Below are positions 43,661 through 53,659 of a stretch of DNA of 64,000 nucleotides, one piece after another (the first letter of the stretch is position 1; each line of letters starts with the position of its first letter). The notes under the pieces were generated by a model, which searched no databases, was not told where the DNA came from, and saw only the letters and a list, made by a program, of their open reading frames with translations. A program made the translations under genes and the position numbers. The stretch comes from Bacillus paramycoides (GTDB lineage Bacteria > Bacillota > Bacilli > Bacillales > Bacillaceae_G), in NCBI RefSeq assembly GCF_001884235.1, contig NZ_MAOI01000031.1:1-64000 (forward strand), written 5' to 3'.

Positions 43661-45088
43661 TTACTTAGAAGAGACTTTTCCGATTAGTCTCAATGAATGC
43701 TTTAAATCATATTTATTAAAATATATAAACACTAAATACGCAGTTAGATATATGAATAAGCTCAAAATACCTTCCAGATACCAAGAAGACATCATAAAAG
43801 CTACCATTAATAAAATTTCACCGATAAGGTTTTTCATAATTGATAAATTTAATTTAGAAGATAAATATAACTCAGCAAGTACACATCTAGCTATTACTAC
43901 AACCACCAAAGAAACTATCACAAGATTTAGATTATCCGAAATAACGACTGCAATACTACAAACTAATAAACTGCACAGTAGCGCAATTATATTTATTTTG
44001 AGTAATATACCTTCTTTTCTGAGGACCTTTAAATATGTAGATACAAGCATTTGCATCTTTCCATCAAATACACATATAGGAAATAGGATCGCTAGATATT
44101 TCAGACTCCTAGAATATTCAGGTAACCATGCAGTTAAAATATATTGAATTGGGATATAAAAAATTAAAAATCCACAAAGTAATGTTATAAGTATAGTTCT
44201 TATTAAACTATACGTTTCTGATAGCCTATCTTCTCCCACTCTTCTAAGTGCCGGGAATAAAACAATACTCACCGCATTTATAAATAATAAAATCATGCTA
44301 ACTATTGACAAAGATAAAGAGAACTCTCCAAATGCATTAATTCCCCATCTATAATCAACAACAAATCTACCAACACCAATTATTAACATACTCGCTATAT
44401 TTGCAAACATAAGTTTCATCCCAACTGAAACATTACTTATCATTTCTGAAATTGCAATTTTCCAAGAGGAAATCTGTCCAACAATTAATTCTTTTCCTAT
44501 AACAATACAAAAAATTAGCCCGCATATACGTGATACTAGATCAGCCAGGACAAAGTATTCGAAATTCCCCTTCCTCATTACCAATAAAATTAAGACAATT
44601 ATAAGGAATGTAAATTTTTCAACGACCACTGACAATGCGTATTCTTTAATCTTATTAGTACTTTGAAAGACAAACCAAAAAAAGGCGGATGTACCAGTAA
44701 AAAACATACACATAGAAGTAATTATTAAAACAATTAGTCTATTATCATCTACAACAAATATATTTGAAAAAATGATAATTAAAATCGCTAAAATAACTTG
44801 AGATACTACTAGTATCCAAAATTGCGAACGAAATAAAGGTTTATCAAGGTGTTCAAATTTCTTTCCACCATATCTTAAATATATTCCATCATTTAATCCA
44901 AATTGAAAAAATCCCACATAGCTACTATAAAATAAAAATAGTTGCCAGTAGGAAAACTCCTCAATTCCAAGTATTTTCGGAATCCATAAAGCTTTAATAA
45001 GACTTATAGTAAGAGCTATTCCTTGTGCAATAAAGGTATATGAAATATTTCTAAGGCTGCCCTTTACAAAACTACTATTACTTGGCAT
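43661..45088 (-). CDS. Polysaccharide flippase, Wzx/MATE-like
   Basis: A 475-residue membrane protein with twelve to fourteen predicted helices and the oligosaccharide flippase pattern ([31 protein letters not shown] at the N-terminus, with polar [23 protein letters not shown] after helix 2). It should carry the lipid-linked repeat unit across the membrane. ATG 45088 has GGAG nine bases before it and overlaps the acetyltransferase gene by eleven bases; a longer start at 45103 lacks a good site. The sequence is clearly AT-rich with many ATA and TTA codons. Confidence 0.82.
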   Translation of the reverse strand: MPSNSSFVKGSLRNISYTFIAQGIALTISLIKALWIPKILGIEEFSYWQLFLFYSSYVGFFQFGLNDGIYLRYGGKKFEHLDKPLFRSQFWILVVSQVILAILIIIFSNIFVVDDNRLIVLIITSMCMFFTGTSAFFWFVFQSTNKIKEYALSVVVEKFTFLIIVLILLVMRKGNFEYFVLADLVSRICGLIFCIVIGKELIVGQISSWKIAISEMISNVSVGMKLMFANIASMLIIGVGRFVVDYRWGINAFGEFSLSLSIVSMILLFINAVSIVLFPALRRVGEDRLSETYSLIRTILITLLCGFLIFYIPIQYILTAWLPEYSRSLKYLAILFPICVFDGKMQMLVSTYLKVLRKEGILLKINIIALLCSLLVCSIAVVISDNLNLVIVSLVVVVIARCVLAELYLSSKLNLSIMKNLIGEILLMVAFMMSSWYLEGILSLFIYLTAYLVFIYFNKYDLKHSLRLIGKVSSK

Positions 45089-45725
45089 TAGATTGTTCTC
45101 CATTCAATACATCCACAATTTCCTCAATTACTTTCAAATTTATCCGTTTAGAGGAAATATTAACAAATTCATTAATGTTTTTTTCATTAACCTTTTTGTA
45201 ATCAACTTTCAATAACAGCTGATTAATGACCTCATCACTAAAACGATATTTAATTACTTTTGCTGGGTTTCCTCCTACAATCGCATATGGAGGGATATTT
45301 TTTGTCACTACACTTCCTGCGGCAATCACAGCCCCTTGACCAATATGTACTCCAGATAGTATTAAAGATCTACTTCCAATCCATACATCATCGTCGATTA
45401 TAACAGGGCCTTTACTCCATGCAATATCTTCCTGACCTATATTCAATCTTGTTTTAAAAGGGAATGTGGATATTTTATCCATTTCGTGATTCCCTCCTAA
45501 TTGAATAATTACATCATTAGCAATTGAAACAAAGTTTCCTATGTATAATTCTTCCTTTAGGTTATTCCAAGTCATTACATGCAGCGGACCGTAGGAGTAT
45601 TCTCCAACCTTTTTCACCACATTTAAATTGAAAATCCTTGTTGGTATAAGGTTTGTAACAAAACGTTTTTTAAATTTCCTCCTAAAAATATTTAGCTTAA
45701 ATTCATTTTTAAGCGCTCTTAACAT
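45078..45725 (-). CDS. Hexapeptide-repeat acyltransferase
   Basis: A 215-residue protein with left-handed beta-helix repeats (about 75-160): NFVSIANDVIIQLGG, IIDDDVWIGSRSLILSGVHIGQGAVIAAGSVVTKNIPPYAIVGGNPAKVI. This is the WbbJ/CapG/CatB type of acetyltransferase. It probably O- or N-acetylates a sugar of the repeat unit. ATG 45725 has AGGAGG seven bases before it. Confidence 0.85.
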   Translation of the reverse strand: MLRALKNEFKLNIFRRKFKKRFVTNLIPTRIFNLNVVKKVGEYSYGPLHVMTWNNLKEELYIGNFVSIANDVIIQLGGNHEMDKISTFPFKTRLNIGQEDIAWSKGPVIIDDDVWIGSRSLILSGVHIGQGAVIAAGSVVTKNIPPYAIVGGNPAKVIKYRFSDEVINQLLLKVDYKKVNEKNINEFVNISSKRINLKVIEEIVDVLNGEQSNAK

Positions 45726-45972
45726 TTTCACTCCTCCTATACAGGTTTCTTTTAATATTTTGGAGTTATATATATATTTCAAAATTAATAGATCTTCAAA
45801 ATATTAAAATTTAAATAACCTACTCTATCATAATCCCTATAATATTGTACATTAAATAATAATAAGGAAAGTGTATTAACAATTAATGAATAAAAACAAA
45901 TTGTTATGTAAACACTTTCCCCTGATTGATCTTTATAATTCAAACATTAGCTAACTACCTAAAAATTAAAAT

Positions 45973-47106
45973 TCACTTCCTTCTTTCGCTTATCTTTATA
46001 TCGTGAAAATCACTATCCACTCTATATTTAACCAGAACACCATAAATTAGACCAATAAAGTACCATCCTACCGATCCTGCTATCAACGGTGTAAGAATAG
46101 CCTCTAATGAAGATTGAACTAATATAGCTATATAAGTAGCAAAAATACATGCTATAGATAGTTCTTTAAACTGCTTTCTCTTTATTAATACTAGGGGCGA
46201 TAATATTAAAGCCATAAATGGTACTACCATAAAAACTCCATAATGCATGGCAATTTGTAATAAGGGATTATGTAAATCAATCGCCATTCCATTCCTAGCA
46301 CCTATCCCATAAATCGGGTTATTTTTAATCAACTCTATCCCTTCACTCCACAGTACTTCTCTACCATTTAAACCTGAAGAATTAATCCGCTTAAAGGTTA
46401 ATTCAACAGATTGCTGCACAATATCAACACTTAAAATTATAGGTGTAATTATTACTAAGAATGGTACAATTATTAAAATCTTTCTAAGTTTATTTTTTGA
46501 TATTAAAAATGTAAAAATTAAAATTACACTTAAACTTAAAAGTGCTCCTCTACTACTCAGCAAAAAAACAATTAAAATACTAATAAATACCTCTGATACT
46601 ATTAGTATTTTAATTAGTTTAGATTTTGTTGCAAAAAAACATAAAAAAAGTAAGGGAATTGAAAATACTAACATTGCTCCCACAGCATTAGAATTCAGCC
46701 AGCCAGTGGTTATTGTCCACCTTTCATTAAGCACCTGATCAATTGAATTTTTTGTAAATAATTGAAATTGTATAATCGATACCCAACCAACAAAAACATA
46801 TAATAAATTTTTTTTAAAATTAATGCCCGTCAAAATTCCAATATACATGCTTCCAGCTAAACAAATGAATAATAAAACTTCCGCATAAAATTGATCATTA
46901 TGATAATGAAAATAACTTAAGCCTAATAGGATAAAAAAGATTATCCAAAGTACATGGATATACGCTAAACTCTTTATCATTAATAAGTTATTTTTTATTA
47001 ATGATACAAATACGCCTATCAAACATACAATAATAATTAATTGTGGAGATAAGACTTCTGGATACATTAAGGAGAGTAACAGAAAAATTGTAAATAAATA
47101 ACTCAT
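45973..47106 (-). CDS. O-antigen ligase/Wzy polymerase-like protein
   Basis: A 377-residue membrane protein with ten or more helices and one large polar loop near residues 245-285 containing GREVLWSEGIELIKNNPIYGIGARNG and a His, the design of Wzy polymerases and O-antigen ligases. In this cluster a repeat-unit polymerase is the likely role. It overlaps the glycosyltransferase gene upstream by ATGA. Homology in this family is weak, so the call depends on topology and context. Confidence 0.72.
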   Translation of the reverse strand: MSYLFTIFLLLSLMYPEVLSPQLIIIVCLIGVFVSLIKNNLLMIKSLAYIHVLWIIFFILLGLSYFHYHNDQFYAEVLLFICLAGSMYIGILTGINFKKNLLYVFVGWVSIIQFQLFTKNSIDQVLNERWTITTGWLNSNAVGAMLVFSIPLLFLCFFATKSKLIKILIVSEVFISILIVFLLSSRGALLSLSVILIFTFLISKNKLRKILIIVPFLVIITPIILSVDIVQQSVELTFKRINSSGLNGREVLWSEGIELIKNNPIYGIGARNGMAIDLHNPLLQIAMHYGVFMVVPFMALILSPLVLIKRKQFKELSIACIFATYIAILVQSSLEAILTPLIAGSVGWYFIGLIYGVLVKYRVDSDFHDIKISERRK

Positions 47107-48020
47107 TTTAACTCCCTTTGTATTTCAATATACATTTCTAATGTTTTATTAAAAGTTTTCATACTAACATTTCTTATAATAACTCGACTCATTGTATCCA
47201 TTAACCTCACTAATATTAAAAGCTTTTGTTTAAATTTATTTATCTCTGTATATTTAACAAAGTAGTAATACTCCCCTTTTAAACCATTCACATAAGAGAT
47301 TGAGGGATATTTTTTAGTAGTTGCTGCGTTTTCATGTACCACATATACATCACTTGTTATAAAACCTTTGTACCCTTTTTCATAATATTTTTTTGCTAAA
47401 ATACGCTCTTCCCCGTACAAGAAAGTGTATGGATCAAAAGCCCCTATACGTTCTACAGCTTTTGCATTTAAAAGAAAGAAAGCCCCTGAAACAATTTCTG
47501 ATTCAAAAACACCCTTTGTTTTTAAATCTTTCGTAGTGATATTATTATAAAGTTTCCTTAAAGGTATTCCAAATAAAGTAGTGTTAATGAATCTCTCTAC
47601 CAACGTTGTATGTTTTTTTGGATAATATTGTGCTAAAGTTCCATCAATATTCTTTATGGTCGTTCCTAAATATCCCCAATCAGACGGTAATGTTCCAACT
47701 ATATTTTTTAACATTGCAATTGTATTTTTCATAGGTAAATGAATATCATTATTTGAAACGATAATAAAATTCACATCCATATTATCAACGACATATTTAA
47801 TACCCACATTATTTCCTTTTGCATACCCTAAATTTTCATTTGTTTGAATATATATTATATCCCTTTTCTTAGATAAAATATTATGAGATTCATCCTGAGA
47901 ATCATTATCAACAACAACAATCTCTACCTCGTCTGTTTGTTCTTTAAATTCTTCTATAGCCCTTAATGTTTCTTTAATATTTTTATAGTTTAAAATAACC
48001 ACTGCAACCTTATTAGTCAT
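47103..48020 (-). CDS. Family 2 glycosyltransferase
   Basis: A 305-residue GT-A enzyme resembling rhamnosyl- and galactofuranosyl-transferases: VAVVILNYKN, VVDNDSQDES, NLGYAKGNNVGI, IIVSNNDIHLP and the FLYGEERILAKKYYEKGY acid motif. No membrane segment. Given the rmlACDB genes in the same locus, a rhamnosyltransferase is plausible. ATG 48020 has AAAGGTGA upstream. Confidence 0.85.
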   Translation of the reverse strand: MTNKVAVVILNYKNIKETLRAIEEFKEQTDEVEIVVVDNDSQDESHNILSKKRDIIYIQTNENLGYAKGNNVGIKYVVDNMDVNFIIVSNNDIHLPMKNTIAMLKNIVGTLPSDWGYLGTTIKNIDGTLAQYYPKKHTTLVERFINTTLFGIPLRKLYNNITTKDLKTKGVFESEIVSGAFFLLNAKAVERIGAFDPYTFLYGEERILAKKYYEKGYKGFITSDVYVVHENAATTKKYPSISYVNGLKGEYYYFVKYTEINKFKQKLLILVRLMDTMSRVIIRNVSMKTFNKTLEMYIEIQRELK

Positions 48021-48042
48021 ATTCTTCACCTTTATATTAAAT

Positions 48043-49173
48043 TCATATCACTTTCCGTAGATATTCCTCTATTTGCCGAGCATTTGTTTCTAAATTGAAA
48101 TTTTGCTCCATAAATTTTCTTCCGTTCGTGCCCAGCAAAATTCTTTTATCTTTATCACCTATTAATTCTATTATCTTATTAGATAGTTCAATCTCATCCT
48201 CTGCATTAAAGAGTAAACCATTAAATTCATTTCTAATTACTGATTGTATTCCTGGGATATCGCTACCTATAACAGGCATCCCAAAAAGTTGAGCTTCTAT
48301 TATACTCCTTCCCAATCCCTCATTAAGTGAAGGTTGTACATAGATATCACCTATGGATAAAAATTTATTTATATCCGACTGAAAACCTGTAAACTCTATA
48401 TAATTCCGTAGATTGTTCTTCTCTATATAACCTAATAGTTCATCTAAACATTTTTTGTCCAATTTTTCCCCTATTATATATAGTTTTACATCTTTGTATT
48501 TTTTCACAACTAACCCAATTGCTTTAATTAAAGTTATTTGATTTTTATACGGAGCAATATTTGCTATATTAAGAATGTTTACTGTACTTGTTCGATATGA
48601 TTTTACTAAAGGACTACTTATTTCGACAGATTCATTAATTATTTTTGCTTTTCGTTTAATCTTATCATCCAATAATTCGTATATCCCATTAGATATACAG
48701 ATAACTTTTGAAGAAAGGCTTAAACTTAATTTGTTTAGCTTTGAATTTAATCCATAATCACTTCTAACAAATGTAATTAATTCTTTCTTAGCAATAAGCG
48801 CTCCAAGTCCTACAGTTAAGCTAGCTCGTAGTTCATTACCAATTATTTTATCAATTTTCTTTTTTCTTAATAAGTATGCAAATTTTATACTAAATGAGAA
48901 CATTGTAAATAATATCAAAGATAACCTACTAAAATTATTCTTCTCATATACTTTTCCATACACTAATAATTTTTTCGGGAACTTCATATACATTTCTTTA
49001 ACGCCTAAAGGTTTTATATATTTTTCATAGTATTGCTTATTTAATTGGTTAGTTAAAAAATAGTATTCAATTTCTGTTTTTTCTTTTTGAACCTTTAAAA
49101 AATCAATTAGACTTATATTCGATCCACCTATAGGTGAAGATTTAGCATATGCATCATAAATTAAAACCTTCAT
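48043..49173 (-). CDS. Family 4 glycosyltransferase
   Basis: A 376-residue GT-B enzyme. The donor-binding C-terminal half is clear: VNILNIANIAPYKNQITLIKAI, ELLGYIEKNNLRNYIEFTGFQ, DIYVQPSLNEGLGRSIIEAQLFGMPVIGSDIPG with the E-x7-E motif. The N-terminal half is variable. It adds one sugar of the repeat unit; donor and acceptor are unknown. Confidence 0.87.
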   Translation of the reverse strand: MKVLIYDAYAKSSPIGGSNISLIDFLKVQKEKTEIEYYFLTNQLNKQYYEKYIKPLGVKEMYMKFPKKLLVYGKVYEKNNFSRLSLILFTMFSFSIKFAYLLRKKKIDKIIGNELRASLTVGLGALIAKKELITFVRSDYGLNSKLNKLSLSLSSKVICISNGIYELLDDKIKRKAKIINESVEISSPLVKSYRTSTVNILNIANIAPYKNQITLIKAIGLVVKKYKDVKLYIIGEKLDKKCLDELLGYIEKNNLRNYIEFTGFQSDINKFLSIGDIYVQPSLNEGLGRSIIEAQLFGMPVIGSDIPGIQSVIRNEFNGLLFNAEDEIELSNKIIELIGDKDKRILLGTNGRKFMEQNFNLETNARQIEEYLRKVI

Positions 49174-49282
49174 TTAAGTCACCTTCAATATTAATAATTT
49201 TACAATTCTATAGATCAAATTCTTTCAAAAATACTTTTACATCCCATAGTCAATGGTGCTTTTTCAATTATATACTTTGAAT

Positions 49283-50152
49283 TTATCTAATCTGGAGCAT
49301 ATCTCCAATAATTTTTTCATATTTAATTGGTTCGATTTTTTCATTACAGTTGCCTGGATAAAAAGTCATTTCACCAAAATAAATTTTCCCATCTAAGTTA
49401 TATAAATCAACCCGAACAAATGGAAAACCTTTTGATAGTTTGCTAGCAATTTCAACCATTTGCTCATAATTTTTAGGTTTCTCTATAGGCTTATCAATAT
49501 TTTCATGACCAATTTTCACATCTAAATGCTTATCGTTAAAATTAATATCGAACATACTTCTTTTATGTTCCCCAAACCGATCTGTATCTACTTGAACAAG
49601 CTTAGGTTCCCCATTAAAACACCAAAATTTATAATCATAAGTATTGCCTTGAGAATCCTCGATGTATTCCTCTATTACAAAACGTGATGGTAAATCTTTA
49701 TATTGCCATTCCCTAGTCCTCATATAAGGATCGAGCTTTAACCATTTCGTTAATTTATTAGCAGATTCTTCCCAATCCAATTTCCCTTTATCCTGACAAA
49801 TAATATTATATTGAGAGCCTGATGCTAACTTCAGTGCAAACTTATTGGGTAATTTTTCAAAATCAACTTCTTTAGGATCCGAATACACCCCTATTAAAGG
49901 AGCCAAGTATTCTTCCCCTAATTTTTCTTTTATATAAGCTCTAACTTCATACTTATCAACTACTTTTTTCATAACTGGATTATGATTATTTAACTTCAAA
50001 AAAAGTAATTTATCATTAAAATAGACAGGATTTTTTAAATCAGGGAATCTTCTATTTTTCAGCAAAAAAGTAAGTGTACAGTATTGACGATCTGGAAAGA
50101 GTGATAGTGCTTTTGATAACTTATATTTAATTCTTTCGTTCAAAATAATCAT
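49283..50152 (-). CDS. TupA-like ATP-grasp ligase in polysaccharide cluster
   Basis: A 289-residue protein with the TupA-type ATP-grasp fold: VMKKVVDKYEVRAYIKEKLG, KFALKLASGSQYNIICQDKG (nucleotide lysine), RFVIEEYIEDSQG, DYKFWCFNGEPKLVQVDTDRFGEHKRSMFD and FVRVDLYNLDGKIYFGEMTFYPG (metal-binding acids). TupA of alkaliphilic Bacillus is needed for teichuronopeptide, a copolymer of polyglutamate and polyglucuronate. Here the gene lies directly beside UDP-glucuronate-forming genes, so it may join an amino acid to a uronic acid of the polymer. The start may be TTG 50143, which has better spacing to AGGGA. Confidence 0.82.
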   Translation of the reverse strand: MIILNERIKYKLSKALSLFPDRQYCTLTFLLKNRRFPDLKNPVYFNDKLLFLKLNNHNPVMKKVVDKYEVRAYIKEKLGEEYLAPLIGVYSDPKEVDFEKLPNKFALKLASGSQYNIICQDKGKLDWEESANKLTKWLKLDPYMRTREWQYKDLPSRFVIEEYIEDSQGNTYDYKFWCFNGEPKLVQVDTDRFGEHKRSMFDINFNDKHLDVKIGHENIDKPIEKPKNYEQMVEIASKLSKGFPFVRVDLYNLDGKIYFGEMTFYPGNCNEKIEPIKYEKIIGDMLQIR

Positions 50153-50196
50153 TCCCTATATTTTAAATATACTTTTCTATTACTTTACCTTGGTTA

Positions 50197-51186
50197 TTAA
50201 TTTTCAAACCACTCAACAAATTTATTTATTCCCTCTTGAATGGGAGTATCTGGCTTAAACCCTACATCATTAATCAAATCTGAAACATCTGCATATGTTT
50301 GATAAACATCTCCTGGTTGCATCGGATAATACTCTTTGACCGCTTCTTTACCTACTGCAGATTCAATAGCCTGAATAAAATCTAACAATTTTACAGGTTT
50401 ATTATTTCCAATATTATAAACTTTATATGGTAATTCCTTATTATTAAGGACAGGCGAGTTCTCTAACAACTTAATAATACCGTCTACAATATCATCAATA
50501 TACGTAAAATCTCGATACATATCACCATTATTAAATACTTTTATAGGTTTTCCGTCCATAATCGCTTTTGTGAAAGAGAAATACGCCATATCTGGTCTTC
50601 CATAAGGTCCATAAACAGTGAAGAAACGTAAGCCAGTTGTTGGCACATTATACAAGTGGCTATATGTATGAGCCATTAATTCATTTGATTTTTTTGTTGC
50701 TGCATATAAGCTAACTGGATTATCCACTTGGTCTTCTGTTGAAAACGGTATTTTTTTGTTTGCACCATATACCGAACTTGATGATGCATAAAGCAAATGT
50801 TCTACTTTATGATGTCTACACATTTCAAGGATATTCAAAAACCCAACAACATTTGATTGAATATAAGCATCTGGATTTTCAATACTGTATCTTACACCTG
50901 CTTGTGCAGCAAGATTAATAACAATATTAATCTCGTTTTCAACAAATAATTGCTCCAAATACTCTTTATCAGTTAAGTCCGCTTTATGGAAAATAAACTT
51001 CTCATACTGATTTAATATATTTAAACGACGTTCTTTAAGGCTAACCTCATAATAGTTATTAAGATTATCATATCCAATAACCTTACAACCCATCTCTAAT
51101 AATTGTTTAGAAAGGTGCATACCGATAAAGCCGGCTGCACCTGTTATTAAATATGTTTTTTTAGAATCTACATGTTTTAAATTCAT
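50197..51186 (-). CDS. NAD-dependent epimerase, UDP-glucuronate 4-epimerase-like
   Basis: A 329-residue extended SDR. It starts with [18 protein letters not shown], has [50 protein letters not shown] and [20 protein letters not shown]; the last two stretches are characteristic of bacterial UDP-glucuronate 4-epimerases (LpsL/CapI), which make UDP-galacturonate. It follows the UDP-glucose dehydrogenase gene by two bases, so the pair forms UDP-GlcA and then UDP-GalA. Confidence 0.88.
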   Translation of the reverse strand: MNLKHVDSKKTYLITGAAGFIGMHLSKQLLEMGCKVIGYDNLNNYYEVSLKERRLNILNQYEKFIFHKADLTDKEYLEQLFVENEINIVINLAAQAGVRYSIENPDAYIQSNVVGFLNILEMCRHHKVEHLLYASSSSVYGANKKIPFSTEDQVDNPVSLYAATKKSNELMAHTYSHLYNVPTTGLRFFTVYGPYGRPDMAYFSFTKAIMDGKPIKVFNNGDMYRDFTYIDDIVDGIIKLLENSPVLNNKELPYKVYNIGNNKPVKLLDFIQAIESAVGKEAVKEYYPMQPGDVYQTYADVSDLINDVGFKPDTPIQEGINKFVEWFEN

Positions 51187-51188
51187 TT

Positions 51189-52511
51189 TCAGACTCCTAC
51201 ACCATAGTATTTAAAGCCTTTTTCGATCATTGCTTTTTTATTATAAATATTTCTCAAATCAAAGAAATACTCACTTCCATCTATTTCACGAAGCTTATCA
51301 AAGTCAAGGTTTCTAAATTCATTCCACTCGGTTAAGATCACTGTAGCACTTGTACTTGCAATTGCTTCATATGCTGTTTCACACCATGTAATACTATCTT
51401 TAATTCCTTCAAGACGCCACGTTCCCTCTTTCAGCCCTTCAGGATCATATATGTTGAATTTTGCTCCACGTTTAGCCAACTCAGGTAAAATTACAAGTGC
51501 TGGTGCATCCCTCATATCATCTGTATTAGGTTTAAAGGTGATACCTAAAATAGCAAATGTTTTTCCATCAACATCACCCATGGCATTAACAATTTTATCT
51601 ACCATTTTTAACTTCTGTTTTTCATTTGCTTCTACTGTTGCCTCAATTAAAGAAATAGTTTCACCGTGCTCATGAGCTATTCTTGCGAGAGCCTTCGTGT
51701 CTTTTGGGAAACAGCTCCCTCCATATCCAGGACCTGCATGTAAAAACTTCGGTGAAATTCGCCCATCCTGCCCCATCGCTTTCGCTACTTTCTGAACATC
51801 CGCACCAACTTTTTCACATACATTCGCAACTTCATTAATAAATGTTATTTTCATTGCAAGGAAAGCATTTGCAGCATATTTAATCATTTCTGCTGTTTCA
51901 ATATTAGTTTCTACAAATGGCGTTTCATTTAGATAAAGAACTCTATAAACGTCCTTCATTAACTCCAATGCCCTTTCACTTTCAGCTCCGATAACAACTC
52001 TATCAGGATGAGTAAAATCTCTAACAGCAGAACCTTCTCTTAAAAATTCTGGATTTGAAACTACATCAAAATCATACTGGATCCCTCTTTTATCCAGTGC
52101 TTCTTTTACTGTAGATTTAACAATTTGCCCTGTTCCTACTGGCACAGTGGATTTATCTACAATTACTTTATATCCATTCATATATTTTGCAATACTCTCT
52201 GCAACTGCAAGTACATATTGAAGGTCAGCACTTCCATCATCTGCTGGCGGTGTACCTACCGCTATAAAAATAACATCATTATTTTCTACAGCTTCTTTAA
52301 TATCAGTTGTAAAATTAAGACGTTTATAATAATGGTTTTTTTGTACGACTGTTTCTAATCCCGGTTCATATATAGGAATTACACCGTTTTTTAGGCTCTC
52401 GATTTTATTTTTATCGACGTCAACACACGTCACCGTATGTCCAAAATCTGATAGAATAGCTCCTGATACTAAACCTACATAACCTGTTCCGACTACTGCT
52501 ATTTTGGTCAT
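51189..52511 (-). CDS. ugd: UDP-glucose 6-dehydrogenase
   Basis: A 440-residue enzyme oxidising UDP-glucose to UDP-glucuronate with two NAD. It contains [21 protein letters not shown] (NAD), [20 protein letters not shown], the central helix with NEVANVCE, the catalytic Cys in [13 protein letters not shown] and [15 protein letters not shown]. It depends on GalU (57085) for UDP-glucose. Together with the epimerase and the ATP-grasp gene it forms a uronic-acid module. Confidence 0.95.
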   Translation of the reverse strand: MTKIAVVGTGYVGLVSGAILSDFGHTVTCVDVDKNKIESLKNGVIPIYEPGLETVVQKNHYYKRLNFTTDIKEAVENNDVIFIAVGTPPADDGSADLQYVLAVAESIAKYMNGYKVIVDKSTVPVGTGQIVKSTVKEALDKRGIQYDFDVVSNPEFLREGSAVRDFTHPDRVVIGAESERALELMKDVYRVLYLNETPFVETNIETAEMIKYAANAFLAMKITFINEVANVCEKVGADVQKVAKAMGQDGRISPKFLHAGPGYGGSCFPKDTKALARIAHEHGETISLIEATVEANEKQKLKMVDKIVNAMGDVDGKTFAILGITFKPNTDDMRDAPALVILPELAKRGAKFNIYDPEGLKEGTWRLEGIKDSITWCETAYEAIASTSATVILTEWNEFRNLDFDKLREIDGSEYFFDLRNIYNKKAMIEKGFKYYGVGV

Positions 52512-52531
52512 ATTCTACACTCCACATCAAT

Positions 52532-53641
52532 TTATTTATTACAAATTTGATCAATTTGATTCATGTATGCCTTTATTACTATGTTTCTATCAAACTCTTT
52601 TTCGATTTTTTCTCTAGAGTTTATACCCATTTGTTTTCTTTCAACATTTGTTAAGCAAATAAATTTTTCAATCTGTCCAACTAAACTGCTTGTGTTTTTA
52701 GCTTCAAATGTATATCCATTCTGATTTTCTGAAATTGTTTCCCTACAACCGGGTATATTAGAGGCAATCAATGCTCTTCCAGTAGCAGCTGCCTCTAATA
52801 AAACATTAGATAAGCCTTCTCCACCATGAGAGGCTTGAATAAGACAATGAGCTTCTTTAACAAATGGTTTAACATCTGATTGATACCCTAAGTATGTAAT
52901 AAAACCTTCATTTTGCAGCTGATTAATCATATCGTTATAATGTGGCTGTGTTTTCTCAACAAAACCTATTACATTAAATTGTGTGTCTGGATATTTTGTC
53001 TTTATAATTTTTGCAGCTTCTAAATATTGATCAATACCTTTATCCCTCATAATTCTTCCAATGAAAATGAACTTCAACACATCTTCTTCTGGAAAATCTT
53101 TAAATTTATATTCTTCTAAATTCACTCCTGAACCTGGAATAAGTTCATAATGCCCTTTAATTATATTCCTATCTACTAACATTCTCATGTCTTCAGTATT
53201 TTGAAAGAAAACACAATAAGACTTTTTCAAACTTACCTTGTATAAAGTAGATAAAAACGTTTTTAAAAGTGAACTTTTACTAAATCCGCTTCCTAAACCT
53301 GTAATATTATTTATACATGGGATATTTAAAAGCCTACAAGCTAATCCTCCATATAAATTTGGTTTTATCGTATATGTCAATACAACATCCGGTTTTATGT
53401 CCTTCAATATTTTAATATAGTGCGCGACTAGTTTAAAATCAGTTATCGGGTTTGTGCCTCGTCGATCAACATTTGTTTCTACGAATTTACATCCCCATTC
53501 AATCATCTTATCTACTTTTTCATCTTTGGGTAACGATATATATACTTCGTATCCTTCCCTCAATAATTCTTGTATTAGTTCTTTACGAAAATTGTATATT
53601 ACAAATCCATGATTACCTAATAATAGTACTTTTTTATTCAT
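52532..53641 (-). CDS. Family 4 glycosyltransferase, PglA-like
   Basis: A 369-residue GT-B enzyme: LLLGNHGFVIYNFRKELIQEL at the N-terminus, VVLTYTIKPNLYGGLACRLL, ITGLGSGFSKSS, FIGRIMRDKGIDQYLEAAKI and the donor motif HGGEGLSNVLLEAAATGRALIASNIPGC. The N-terminal half resembles transferases that add the second sugar onto an undecaprenyl-linked N-acetylated 6-deoxy sugar (PglA type). It lies two genes after the initiating transferase, consistent with a second step. Confidence 0.87.
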   Translation of the reverse strand: MNKKVLLLGNHGFVIYNFRKELIQELLREGYEVYISLPKDEKVDKMIEWGCKFVETNVDRRGTNPITDFKLVAHYIKILKDIKPDVVLTYTIKPNLYGGLACRLLNIPCINNITGLGSGFSKSSLLKTFLSTLYKVSLKKSYCVFFQNTEDMRMLVDRNIIKGHYELIPGSGVNLEEYKFKDFPEEDVLKFIFIGRIMRDKGIDQYLEAAKIIKTKYPDTQFNVIGFVEKTQPHYNDMINQLQNEGFITYLGYQSDVKPFVKEAHCLIQASHGGEGLSNVLLEAAATGRALIASNIPGCRETISENQNGYTFEAKNTSSLVGQIEKFICLTNVERKQMGINSREKIEKEFDRNIVIKAYMNQIDQICNK

Positions 53642-53659
53642 AATTTTATGTTCACCTAA

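Noticed and set aside
43590-44147. 185-codon plus-strand frame across the rmlA start and flippase gene
   Set aside because: Antisense to two well-supported genes in AT-rich DNA, where long chance frames are expected.
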